Source of the DNA: a bacterium BMS3Abin03
GTDB taxonomy: Bacteria > Bacteroidota > Ignavibacteria > Ignavibacteriales > Ignavibacteriaceae
DNA length: 36,794 nucleotides
Direction of reading: 5' to 3'
NCBI GenBank assembly: GCA_022340715.1
Contig: JAJDNK010000004.1
Location: forward strand, 1 to 36,794
This document shows, piece by piece, positions 1-8,762 of this stretch (the first letter of the stretch is position 1; every line of letters starts with the position of its first letter). A program made the translations under genes and the position numbers. Under the pieces are notes generated by a model, which had not been told where the DNA came from, searched no databases, and saw nothing but the letters and a program-made list of their open reading frames with translations.

Positions 1-198
1 CTTTGCTACGATCAATGCCACTTCATAAGGATGGGTATAATAAGGTTCACCGGATGCACGCAGGTCGTGTTTATGCGCTTCAAGCGAAAAAGAAAATGCC
101 TTGCTAATCCGGTCTTCATCAACTTTCGGCAAATTCTCCCTACATGCTTTTAAAAGTTCGGAAAGCATTTTTTGATGTCTGGGATTATCTAAACTCAT
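1..198 (-). CDS. RelA/SpoT-family (p)ppGpp synthetase/hydrolase, N-terminal fragment
   Basis: The first 66 codons of a minus-strand gene run off the left edge; the start ATG is at 196-198. The fragment contains ASGEPYYTHPYEVALIVAK (residues 48-66). This matches the start of the HD hydrolase domain of RelA/SpoT/Rel enzymes, where a SGEPY-HP motif places the first metal-binding His. These enzymes make and/or degrade the alarmone (p)ppGpp in the cytoplasm during the stringent response. The synthetase, TGS and ACT parts lie outside the window, so synthetic versus hydrolytic activity cannot be judged. No strong Shine-Dalgarno site precedes the start. A gap of 92 nt separates it from the TPR gene upstream on the same strand. 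Confidence 0.85.
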   Translation of the reverse strand, partial: MSLDNPRHQKMLSELLKACRENLPKVDEDRISKAFSFSLEAHKHDLRASGEPYYTHPYEVALIVAK

Positions 199-290
199 CC
201 TGGTGCCATTAAAGCCTATTAATACGGCAATAATTTAAGTTATTTAAATGATATGATAAAGTCATGTGGAAAGACGATGTGATATTGGGA

Positions 291-1310
291 TTACTTCGAG
301 AGTGATTCCTGCAACTCTTTTACTCTTTGAATTCGCTCATCCAATTTTGAATGTTCAAATTCTGTAAGATTTTCAATGCCCAATATTTCTTCACACAATG
401 CCAGGGCTTTTTCTCTTTTTCCAATTTTCAAATATTGTTGTGCAATCAAATGTTTAAGAGTAATCTCGTTTATATAATTTCTTCTATTCTTATTTTGAAA
501 TGATTCGAGTATTTCCTGATACAAGTTTATAGATTTAAGTGGATTAATTTCTTCATATGCTCTTGCTAATCCCCATTTGAAATACCGTGATCCCGGAAAC
601 TCATGTAATGTTTTTTCACCGAGTTCAGCAGCTTTTTTAAAATCTTTTTGGTCTATATAAATCCAGATGAGTGAATTAATTGCCAGATAAGAATTATACG
701 AAGCTGAATCACAAGCTGTTCTCAAATTTTCGATTCCAACTTTTGTTCTGTCTTCAAAAAAGGGTAATCCATTTAAAAATTCCATTTTCCTGCTCTGCCA
801 GTATTCGAACGTTCCAATTGCTATGTATGCTTCGAAGAATTTATCATCGAGATCAAGACATTTTTCAAAGGCTGAAATAGAATTAACACCAGTTGATAAT
901 GCCGAAAGCCAATTCCCATTCAAAGCATCAAAATACGCAACGTAACCTTCCGTAAGTGCATAAAAATAAGTGTACCATAAATTATCTTCATTTAAAGAGA
1001 GTAAGTATTCAGAAGTTTCTTTTGCAGCTTCTAAGTGTGATTCAATTAAATCCGAATCATATTGTTCACCGTAATCGTATGCTTTGGCTATTTGAACAGC
1101 AGCAAGATAAATATCCCCAAATGGCAACCTGGGATAACTTTTTTTTAGAACTTTAAATTCATTTTTTGCATTAGAATAATTTTGATTTATAATATTGTGA
1201 ATTCCTGATTTTAAAAGTGAATCGATTTTTCTACCAGGATAATTCTGTGAAAATGCTGAAGTGAAAAAAAGAAATGTAAAAGTAAGAATCAGAATTTTAT
1301 AATGTCCCAA
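291..1310 (-). CDS. Exported tetratricopeptide-repeat protein
   Basis: A protein of about 339 residues with an N-terminal signal peptide (hydrophobic ILILTFTFLFFTSAFS, then Q) followed by TPR-like helical pairs, for example around FKKAAELGEKTLHEFPGSRYF and the C-terminal KREKALALCEEIL. It probably acts as a periplasmic or outer-membrane-associated scaffold; the partner is unknown. The frame is open up to an ATG at 1328, inside upp. I prefer the TTG at 1308-1310: it lies 8 nt behind an AGGAG inside upp and gives a cleaner signal peptide. Either start overlaps the end of upp (14 or 32 nt), which suggests translational coupling. There is no enzymatic signature. Confidence 0.75.
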   Translation of the reverse strand: MGHYKILILTFTFLFFTSAFSQNYPGRKIDSLLKSGIHNIINQNYSNAKNEFKVLKKSYPRLPFGDIYLAAVQIAKAYDYGEQYDSDLIESHLEAAKETSEYLLSLNEDNLWYTYFYALTEGYVAYFDALNGNWLSALSTGVNSISAFEKCLDLDDKFFEAYIAIGTFEYWQSRKMEFLNGLPFFEDRTKVGIENLRTACDSASYNSYLAINSLIWIYIDQKDFKKAAELGEKTLHEFPGSRYFKWGLARAYEEINPLKSINLYQEILESFQNKNRRNYINEITLKHLIAQQYLKIGKREKALALCEEILGIENLTEFEHSKLDERIQRVKELQESLSK

Positions 1311-1932
1311 ACGTTCTGTCTCCTGCATCTCCTAATCCCGGAAGAATATAACCTTTATCATTGAGTTCTCTATCAAGTGCTGCTGCAAAAATATTTACAT
1401 CCGGATGTTCTTCCTTCAATTTTTCAATGCCCTCTGGAGCAGCAACAATGCACGTAAAAATTGGCTTAATCGCGCCTCTATTCTTTAAAAATGATAATGC
1501 AGCAGAAGCACTGCCACCTGTAGCCAACATAGGATCAACCACAATCACAGAATGTTCTTTCAGATTCCCCGGGGTTTTGAAGTAATATTCTTTCGGGATT
1601 AGAGTTTCTTCATCACGTTCCAAACCAATATGTCCAATCTTGGCATCTGGTAAAACCTGAAGGAAACCATTTACCATTCCAAGTCCTGCACGAAGCACGG
1701 GTACAACTACAATATCATTAGCAAGTTTATATCCTTTTGTTTTTTCTAAAGGCGATTCAACCATAATTTCTTTTAGCTTCACATTTTTAATCAAATCTAC
1801 AGCAAGAATTACGGAAATTCTTGAAACAGCTGATCGGAATTTTTCACCATCCGTATTTACATCTCTGAGAATTGTAATATTTTTCTTTATCAGAGGATGA
1901 TCAATTAAGTTAAAATTTTTATAATCAGTCAT
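1297..1932 (-). CDS. upp: Uracil phosphoribosyltransferase
   Basis: Salvages uracil with PRPP to give UMP in the cytoplasm. From the ATG at 1930-1932 the protein has 211 residues, the usual family length. The PRPP-binding loop VVDPMLATGGS lies near residues 131-141, and the C-terminal uracil-binding segment GDAGDRTFGT is intact just before the stop. VPVLRAGLGM near residue 80 is also typical. The frame extends four codons upstream to a TTG at 1944, but the ATG gives the expected N-terminus. It sits 24 nt behind the flavoprotein gene and overlaps the start of the TPR gene, so co-transcription is likely. Confidence 0.96.
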   Translation of the reverse strand: MTDYKNFNLIDHPLIKKNITILRDVNTDGEKFRSAVSRISVILAVDLIKNVKLKEIMVESPLEKTKGYKLANDIVVVPVLRAGLGMVNGFLQVLPDAKIGHIGLERDEETLIPKEYYFKTPGNLKEHSVIVVDPMLATGGSASAALSFLKNRGAIKPIFTCIVAAPEGIEKLKEEHPDVNIFAAALDRELNDKGYILPGLGDAGDRTFGTL

Positions 1933-1956
1933 ATTACCAATCAAAATTTTTGTGAA

Positions 1957-3312
1957 TTAATTTTTTAAAGCTCTTCTGCCTAAGATAGATAATAAATTAA
2001 CAAACGGTGATAACGGTGGTGTATAGTTATAGGGAATCTTTGTTAAAAATTCAATTGTTTGTCCAGAAAAAATTAATGAGGCTATAAGATCAGCGTAACC
2101 CGACACTTCTTTTCCTCCACAAAAGGAAGCACCCAGGATTTTTTTATTCTCTTTGTGAAAAATAATTTTTCCGTAAACATTCCTGCTTTCCGGCATTACT
2201 TTTACCAGGTTTGGAACTTCTGCATCTACAATTTTATAATTTAAATTAAAGTTTTCTGCTTGTTTACTGCTCAGGCCAACGGAAGCAATATAACTACCGA
2301 AAACCTTAACACTTACGTTTTTAATTATCGGATCAGCATTAATTACCTTTCCTGCTGCATTTGCTCCGGCTATATGACCAAAATTATGAGCATAAGTTGC
2401 AAACGGGAAATAATCGTAATTTCTTGTAACGGCATTGATGAATTCAATATTATCACCGGCAGCAAAAATATTTGTATCAGAAGTCCTTAGTTTCTTATCC
2501 ACTTTAATCCCGCCAAACTTACCTAACTCCAATTTAGATTTTTCAGCAAGCATGTTATTAGGTACCACACCGACAGTTAATAAAACCAGATCACAACTTA
2601 GCTCTTTACCGTTTACCTTAATTCCGATAATTGAATTATCTTTTATTATGGGTTCAATTTGTTTTATCTCGTTAAGAAACTGTACCGAGTTTTTCTGCAA
2701 TTCAATTAAAACACATTCACTTATTTCTTTCTCCGAGGATGGAAAAGGAAGGGCTTCTTTTTCGATGATTGTAATATCAATTCCACATTTTACTAAAGCT
2801 TCAGCTGTTTCGATCCCAATATAACCTGAGCCAATAATAACTGCTTTTTTTACTTTCACAGAATTCAGATATTCCTGCAGGTGAATTAAATCCGATATAT
2901 TTTTAAGATGGAAAACATTTTTTAGCTCCTTGCTAAATCCGGGGATAGTTTTGGGTAGAGAACCTGTGGTAAGAATGAGTGAATCATAATTGAAATCTAA
3001 GTTTTTTTCTGAAACAAGGTCATGAACATAAATTGTTCTTGTTCGTCTGTCGATCTTTTCAACCTTGTGTTTGATAAATACCTGTACGCCCTTCTCATCC
3101 ATAAACCTGTTGGGTGAAAATGAAAGAATATCTTCATAACTGCTAATCTTACCTGAAACCACATAAGGCATTTCGCATGTACCAGTGGATATGAAATTAC
3201 TTTCTTCAAATAGTAAAATATTCGCATTAGGATTAACCCTTTTTGCTTTGGCAGCAGCGGCTGGTCCCGCAGCGTTTCCTCCCACAACAATTATTCGTTT
3301 CGGATTTATCAT
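1957..3312 (-). CDS. FAD/NAD(P)-dependent disulfide reductase (CoA-disulfide reductase/NADH oxidase family)
   Basis: A 451-residue cytoplasmic flavoprotein. Visible: an N-terminal FAD-binding Rossmann motif (VVGGNAAGPAAAAKAKR, from residue 9), one redox cysteine C46 in TGTCEMPYVVSG, a central NAD(P)-binding motif (IIGSGYIGIETAEAL, about 159-173), the second FAD motif TNIFAAGDN, and a C-terminal dimerisation domain. A single Cys followed by a PYV-type motif is characteristic of CoA-disulfide reductases and related NADH oxidases and persulfide reductases rather than two-Cys glutathione or lipoamide reductases. The start ATG overlaps the der stop (ATGA), suggesting coupled translation. The exact substrate (CoA disulfide, persulfide, polysulfide or O2) cannot be read from the sequence. 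Confidence 0.88.
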   Translation of the reverse strand: MINPKRIIVVGGNAAGPAAAAKAKRVNPNANILLFEESNFISTGTCEMPYVVSGKISSYEDILSFSPNRFMDEKGVQVFIKHKVEKIDRRTRTIYVHDLVSEKNLDFNYDSLILTTGSLPKTIPGFSKELKNVFHLKNISDLIHLQEYLNSVKVKKAVIIGSGYIGIETAEALVKCGIDITIIEKEALPFPSSEKEISECVLIELQKNSVQFLNEIKQIEPIIKDNSIIGIKVNGKELSCDLVLLTVGVVPNNMLAEKSKLELGKFGGIKVDKKLRTSDTNIFAAGDNIEFINAVTRNYDYFPFATYAHNFGHIAGANAAGKVINADPIIKNVSVKVFGSYIASVGLSSKQAENFNLNYKIVDAEVPNLVKVMPESRNVYGKIIFHKENKKILGASFCGGKEVSGYADLIASLIFSGQTIEFLTKIPYNYTPPLSPFVNLLSILGRRALKN

Positions 3313-4619
3313 TTTTCTCTAAAACTTAATGTAATTGGAACACCTTTAAACCCGTAGTATTTTCTTATCAGGTTTTCAATAAACCTTTTATAATTTTCGG
3401 CCACCTGTTTAGGATAATTACAAAAGAAATTAAATATCGGGTAATATTCACCTACCTGTGTTATATATTTTATTCTGATTTCTCTGCCTGTTGAAGTTGC
3501 TGGTGGTGGATTTTTTTTAATCTCCTCTAAAAGATCTTTGTTTAACTTGTTTGTAGGAATTTTTTTTCCTCTTTCTTTTTGAACAATTTTTGCGATTTCA
3601 AGCAGTTTAAATATTCTCTGTTTTGTGAGTGCAGATATAAAAATTATCTCGGCATAATTTACTGCGCCAAGTTTTTCCAGCATTGCTTTTTTAAACCTGC
3701 CAGCTGTGTTAGAGTCTTTTTCAACTAAGTCCCATTTATTTACAGCTATAATCAAACCTTTTTTCCAGCGAGTCACTTCATCAATAATTTTCTGATCCTG
3801 TTTCTCAAGACCGAATTGAGCATCCAACATTACAATTGCAACATCACACTCTCCGATGGTTTTTAAAGTTCGGATGCTTGAATAAAACTCAATACCTTCC
3901 TGCACATTCTTTTTCTTTCGAAGACCCGCGGTATCAACTAAAACAATTTCTTCGCCATAATGTTTAATAATTGAATGTATGCTATCGCGTGTTGTCCCGG
4001 GAATTTCAGTAACGATGTTTCGATCTTCCCCGAGTAGTGCATTCACTAAAGAAGATTTGCCAACATTAGGTCTTCCAACAACTGCAATTTTTAATCGGGG
4101 ATCAGTTTCTTCTTCAGATATTTTTTCAAATCCTTCTGTAACTTCATCCAGCATATCCCCGACTTTTCTACCAGCAATTGCTGAAACATCATAAATTTTT
4201 TCTACACCAAGACTAAAGAATTCTGTGGCTGCAGCTTCATAATTTTCCGAATCAACTTTATTAACAAGAAGATAGAATCTTTTACCAGATGTGCGAAGCA
4301 TTTTGGCTATTTCAGTATCAACCGGGTTTATACCCGTTCTCACATCAACCATAAAAAGAATTGCATCTGCTTCGGATATTGCGATATTAACCTGCTCCCT
4401 GATTGCTTTTTCAAAAGTATCTTCCGATTCAGGAACGTACCCGCCGGTATCTATAAGAGTAAATTTTTTACCTGCCCATTCTGCTTCTCCATAATGCCTG
4501 TCGCGTGTTACACCGCTCGTATCATGTATTATTGCTTCCCTTTTTTCAACTAACCTATTGAAAAAAGTAGATTTACCAACATTCGGACGACCTACGATAA
4601 CTACCAGAGGAGTTTTCAT
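3309..4619 (-). CDS. der: Ribosome-biogenesis GTPase Der (EngA)
   Basis: An essential tandem GTPase for 50S subunit maturation, 436 residues, the normal length. The first G domain has GRPNVGKS (10-17), DTGG (57-60) and NKVD (120-123). The second has GRPNVGKS (182-189), DTAG (229-232) and NKWD (294-297). A C-terminal KH-like domain follows, ending in GVPITLSFREK. All P-loop and base-specificity residues are intact. It overlaps the downstream flavoprotein by 4 nt. A gap of 75 nt separates it from the DUF5683 gene upstream. Confidence 0.97.
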   Translation of the reverse strand: MKTPLVVIVGRPNVGKSTFFNRLVEKREAIIHDTSGVTRDRHYGEAEWAGKKFTLIDTGGYVPESEDTFEKAIREQVNIAISEADAILFMVDVRTGINPVDTEIAKMLRTSGKRFYLLVNKVDSENYEAAATEFFSLGVEKIYDVSAIAGRKVGDMLDEVTEGFEKISEEETDPRLKIAVVGRPNVGKSSLVNALLGEDRNIVTEIPGTTRDSIHSIIKHYGEEIVLVDTAGLRKKKNVQEGIEFYSSIRTLKTIGECDVAIVMLDAQFGLEKQDQKIIDEVTRWKKGLIIAVNKWDLVEKDSNTAGRFKKAMLEKLGAVNYAEIIFISALTKQRIFKLLEIAKIVQKERGKKIPTNKLNKDLLEEIKKNPPPATSTGREIRIKYITQVGEYYPIFNFFCNYPKQVAENYKRFIENLIRKYYGFKGVPITLSFREK

Positions 4620-4694
4620 ACAATTAAAATAATGAAACTCTTTATAGAAAAGAATAATCCCCGATGAAATGAAACGGAAGGAAAGGAAGATTTA

Positions 4695-5570
4695 TCAGAA
4701 TTGATATTTAAAATTAATCGTTGGAATCAGTTCTAACCTATCTGCAAATTGTAGGTTTTTCACTCTAAGGTTAACTGCAAGATTATCGTTATAACGATGA
4801 GCAGACCAGACAGCATCAATAACACTGAGAAGATGATTTATATAAACTCCAATCACCAATTTTGAAGCTGTGTTATAAGCACTATTCGCATCACCTCTCA
4901 TATTTGCATAGTCTTTCATTATTTGCGGTACGTCACGAAAATTATCAATAGCTGGATCGAATTCATCCCAGCCGGAACTATACTGGTTATACTTACCAAT
5001 CTGTTCATAATATTGCTGATCCCCATGAGGAGGCAAATGATGTGAAAAATTTGATTCAGCATAATTCAGAGCTGACCAATCTTCTATCTGTTCCCAAGGA
5101 AGTAAATTACTATCGCGGTTTATGGGGATTTCGGCATCTTCAGGCACATCAATTGCATCTTTGTGTTGAATTAAATAATCAGCGTATTTTACGACACTCC
5201 AATGTTCATCGGCAAATGCTTGAAACTCAGCCTCCTTATCATCACCTTTTTTGTTATAAATTATTGCTGTAGAAATCAACGCAGCATCAACTGCAAAAAA
5301 TATTGCGGCTTTTATGTAATCACCAACATAAAATTCACCTGAACCCGGGACTACAGCAGACATTACCCCGGCAAGCAAAGGAGATTTTTTATCGGATTCA
5401 TCTACTAATACAAATGAAGGTTTAATTGAATAATAATTATCAACAATTAATTTAGAATCAAAGGATAGATTCCCTGTTAGTTCAGTTTCATTTTTATTTA
5501 TTTTTTGTGCAAGAAGATAAGAACATGAAAATGCAAATATCAAAACGACGAATAAAATATTTCTTTTCAT
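4695..5570 (-). CDS. Exported DUF5683-like protein
   Basis: A 291-residue protein with a signal peptide (MKRNILFVVLIFAFSCSYLLAQ) and a hydrophobic segment from about residue 64 (LLAGVMSAVVPGSGEFYVGDYIKAA) that resembles the PG-G-FY-G-Y-K-A pattern of DUF5683/TM2-like proteins of Bacteroidota. The C-terminal part (LELIPTINFKYQF) ends in an aromatic residue, as outer-membrane barrel strands often do. A strong Shine-Dalgarno site (AAAAGGAGA) precedes the ATG. It lies 20 nt downstream of the peptidase/propeller/barrel gene and is probably in the same transcript. Its function is unknown. Confidence 0.7.
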   Translation of the reverse strand: MKRNILFVVLIFAFSCSYLLAQKINKNETELTGNLSFDSKLIVDNYYSIKPSFVLVDESDKKSPLLAGVMSAVVPGSGEFYVGDYIKAAIFFAVDAALISTAIIYNKKGDDKEAEFQAFADEHWSVVKYADYLIQHKDAIDVPEDAEIPINRDSNLLPWEQIEDWSALNYAESNFSHHLPPHGDQQYYEQIGKYNQYSSGWDEFDPAIDNFRDVPQIMKDYANMRGDANSAYNTASKLVIGVYINHLLSVIDAVWSAHRYNDNLAVNLRVKNLQFADRLELIPTINFKYQF

Positions 5571-5590
5571 TTTTATATCTCCTTTAAAAA

Positions 5591-8500
5591 TTATAATCTC
5601 AAATTGTTTTGAAGATTTACAATATCAAATCCGAAAAGTACTCCTCCATAAAACCTCCATTCTTTACCATAAGTTATGGTTTCATCCCTGATAACTCTTT
5701 TGAACTGATCCAAGCCGTAAGATGCATTAAAAAACAAGTCTGTAGGAAACAGGTAATAAGAATTCATATGTATCCTTATTTCAGCTCCAACACCTTTTTT
5801 TGCATTATCAATCTTAAACTTATCCCCTGTCCAGGCATTCCCTATATCAAAACTAAAAGACAAAAAGATTTTATCGAGGTATAAATGTCCAAGCCGTGCA
5901 TCTATATCCCGGAATAACGGAAACCTGTAAGCAAAATGCAGCCAGGCTATTTCATTTCCTTCTACCGCATAAAAAGGATAGGCTTTCATTCCCAATAATC
6001 CACCAAGGAAAAAATTAAAGAATGAAGGAACTTCGGGACCTAGAATTGAACCTGCACGGATCTGAGTTGTAAAAGTATGATGTTTCCACAACTGCATAAA
6101 AGCCCTTGCATTTAGTTCAATCTTATGAAAGTTAAAAAGTTGGTATTTAGGTTTTAAAACACCATCTTCAACTATATATTCTCCACTTTCGTTAAACTTA
6201 TTTGATTCATAATCATATGTAACTTCTGCCGTAACTCCTAACGGATTAATATCCTGATCTCTTGTAGGAGCAATCATATTCAAAATATATTTTATGCGGA
6301 AGTCTCTTCCAACAAAATAAGTATCGTCCGTTGTTGGATAAAGCTGATTAATATTAGGAATGATAAAACTGCCCAATGTTGCGGTGTATTTACTGAATAT
6401 AAATCTTAACTCTAAATTCTGAAACCTGTCAAAAATCCTGTGCTTTGCTGCAAAATCAAATTCGAAGAGATTATAAGAAACATCAGTAGGAATTGTAAAA
6501 TCATAATTAACCACTCCGTTAACCGTATCGGCACCAAAAAATATATCTACATCCGACACGCGGTTTATACTGTAAAGTTCAGCTGAAAGTTCGGGTCTTA
6601 TACCAATTGAGCTTAATAATGGAAGTTTGTTTTTGTATTCAAAAATCAAGAAGAGATCACGCTCCAAACGTGAGTTTATATCACCTCCTGCAAAAATAGA
6701 ATAACGGTTAAGCATATCACTTGAAGTAACATAAACACCCGGCTTTATTCTTTCTGCAAAGTTATTTGATAGATTATAGTTGTCAATTCTTATGTAAGGA
6801 TAAAAGGTGAGATTTGAAAAAACACCGGTATAACTTTTCTCATTGTCAACTTTAACATTGTAGTCATCATAATGCTGAAGTGCATTCAAATCAAAATTAT
6901 TTATATCTCCGTTCGGTTTATCTTCGCTTAAAGGTGGATCCGATCTCCATTGATAACTCATTTCACTCGTTATCTCTTTAATAGAATCTGCAGGAAGATA
7001 AAATATTTTGTAACCCGTGGAGGTATAACCGGCATAAACTATATTTCCCTTTTCATCAACATCCGGCATGAACGCTCCGCCGATAACATTCGTTAACTGC
7101 TTTTTCTTCTTTGTAACCAAATTGTAAGAATATAGATTAAATATTCCCGTTTCATCAGAAGCGTAAATCAAATTTCCCAACTCATCAAAGACAGGGTTTC
7201 TTTCATCGTCATCACTTGCCAAAACAAATTCAACTTGTCCACCATTTGAGCTTACTTTTGCAATATCACGTGTGTTCGCGTAAGAATAATCAAAAATTAT
7301 AAATGAACCATCATTGGAAAATTTGGGATTATAAACTTGCTCACCATTCTTATAATCAGTGAGTTTTTTAAAATTTTTACCATCGATATCTATAATACCG
7401 AGATTAGTTGTGCCATCTTTCTGAAAAAGAAATACTATCTTTTTACCATCGTTTGAAACTGCCGGTTGATTTGCTCTTAGGTCAAATGTTAATCTTATTT
7501 CTTCTTCTGAATTAAGATTATAAGAATAGATATCATGCACATTGTAACCATTAGGATTGTCTTCACTCAAACGAGCATAAACAATTTTATTCTGTCCGGG
7601 TATCCAATCATAAGTTGAACGAACACTAGATACGATATGCTTATCCACCTTAGTTTCAGTATTATATGAATAGATACCGGAAAGACCAAAATAATCTGCA
7701 GATTTATTAGAGATGTAGAATATCTTTTTTCCATCGGGTGAAAATCTGGGATAAAAATTTCCGAATCCAACTTTTGCTATTGTATCTCCGGCTACGATAT
7801 TTGCAAGTACGGATTTACTTCTCCTTTTATAATCTTCAGTTACATAGTTTTTCCATTCATCATAAAGCTGGTTGCCGTCTTTTCCTATTATTTTTTGAAA
7901 TGCTGCATCGATAGTAAATGTACCTAAGTTGCCAAGTGCATGTGAAATTTCTCTTAATTTATTCTCACCATATTTCTGCGAAATGTATCTTGTTAATGCA
8001 AACCCCGAATTGTAAACAGATTCATTCCCCAAACTTGTTTTTCCAAATACCCCCATCTGATTCCATGTTAACATATTTCTATCAAGAGCATAAGAACGTA
8101 AAATCATATCACGGTGAGTATCCCAGTTATCATAATTAAATTCTTTACGCATATATTGCGCTGTGCCTTCTGCAAACCAGGCAGGAACATTTATAGTTGC
8201 CAGTGGATATGAAACAACAACATTCGGATAACCATAAAGAACATCCGGTCTTCTTTCATCATCATAATTAAGCCATTGTAAAAATATGGCAGGAACAGCT
8301 CTGGTTGTCTTCATTGAAGCCTGAATCTGTACCATATGCGTAAACTCATGTGAAATAACATTGCGTAGCCAGTTGTGTGCTCCTCTCAGATCGAAGTCGA
8401 GAGCACTTGTCCAGATTTCAATTTTATTATCAAAGAAATAAGTTGCACCGTTTGAATAATCATCAATATCCTTAATAACAAAGTGAACAACTCCGGGCTC

Positions 8501-8704
8501 GTAATGATAGAGTGAAGTGATTGGTCCCCAAACATCCTCAGCAATTTTCGAAACTACTTCGGCAGTTCGTTTTGCAGCGGTATGATAATGAACCTGAAAG
8601 TGTTCGGTTTTAATTGTATACCAATCGAGTTCAGGATGAAACTCAGTGAACTGTGCAAAAATTGAAGAAGAATAAATTATTAAAAAGAGAAGAAGATGTT
8701 TCAA
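5591..8704 (-). CDS. Fusion: gluzincin peptidase, TolB-like propeller and outer-membrane beta-barrel
   Basis: A 1037-residue exported protein; the signal peptide ends near residue 18. Residues 30-280 form an M1/MA-type zinc peptidase region with HEFTH (H119, E120, H123) and a downstream glutamate in WFAEGTAQY (E179), the HExxH...E ligand set of gluzincins. Residues about 310-600 contain WD40/TolB-like blades (FSPDGKKIFYIS, NDGKKIVFLF, NDGSFIIFDY). From about 640 to the end, strands ending in aromatic residues resemble the surface-antigen D15/BamA-type barrel. The metal ligands are intact, so activity is plausible. It follows the T9SS genes 58 nt downstream of the M6-like cargo gene. It probably sits in the outer membrane and processes or senses envelope proteins; the substrate is unknown. 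Confidence 0.8.
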   Translation of the reverse strand: MKHLLLFLIIYSSSIFAQFTEFHPELDWYTIKTEHFQVHYHTAAKRTAEVVSKIAEDVWGPITSLYHYEPGVVHFVIKDIDDYSNGATYFFDNKIEIWTSALDFDLRGAHNWLRNVISHEFTHMVQIQASMKTTRAVPAIFLQWLNYDDERRPDVLYGYPNVVVSYPLATINVPAWFAEGTAQYMRKEFNYDNWDTHRDMILRSYALDRNMLTWNQMGVFGKTSLGNESVYNSGFALTRYISQKYGENKLREISHALGNLGTFTIDAAFQKIIGKDGNQLYDEWKNYVTEDYKRRSKSVLANIVAGDTIAKVGFGNFYPRFSPDGKKIFYISNKSADYFGLSGIYSYNTETKVDKHIVSSVRSTYDWIPGQNKIVYARLSEDNPNGYNVHDIYSYNLNSEEEIRLTFDLRANQPAVSNDGKKIVFLFQKDGTTNLGIIDIDGKNFKKLTDYKNGEQVYNPKFSNDGSFIIFDYSYANTRDIAKVSSNGGQVEFVLASDDDERNPVFDELGNLIYASDETGIFNLYSYNLVTKKKKQLTNVIGGAFMPDVDEKGNIVYAGYTSTGYKIFYLPADSIKEITSEMSYQWRSDPPLSEDKPNGDINNFDLNALQHYDDYNVKVDNEKSYTGVFSNLTFYPYIRIDNYNLSNNFAERIKPGVYVTSSDMLNRYSIFAGGDINSRLERDLFLIFEYKNKLPLLSSIGIRPELSAELYSINRVSDVDIFFGADTVNGVVNYDFTIPTDVSYNLFEFDFAAKHRIFDRFQNLELRFIFSKYTATLGSFIIPNINQLYPTTDDTYFVGRDFRIKYILNMIAPTRDQDINPLGVTAEVTYDYESNKFNESGEYIVEDGVLKPKYQLFNFHKIELNARAFMQLWKHHTFTTQIRAGSILGPEVPSFFNFFLGGLLGMKAYPFYAVEGNEIAWLHFAYRFPLFRDIDARLGHLYLDKIFLSFSFDIGNAWTGDKFKIDNAKKGVGAEIRIHMNSYYLFPTDLFFNASYGLDQFKRVIRDETITYGKEWRFYGGVLFGFDIVNLQNNLRL

Positions 8705-8762
8705 ATGTAATTTCAGATTTAGGTTCGAAATATAGAATAAGTTAAAAATTTAGATGAAAATA

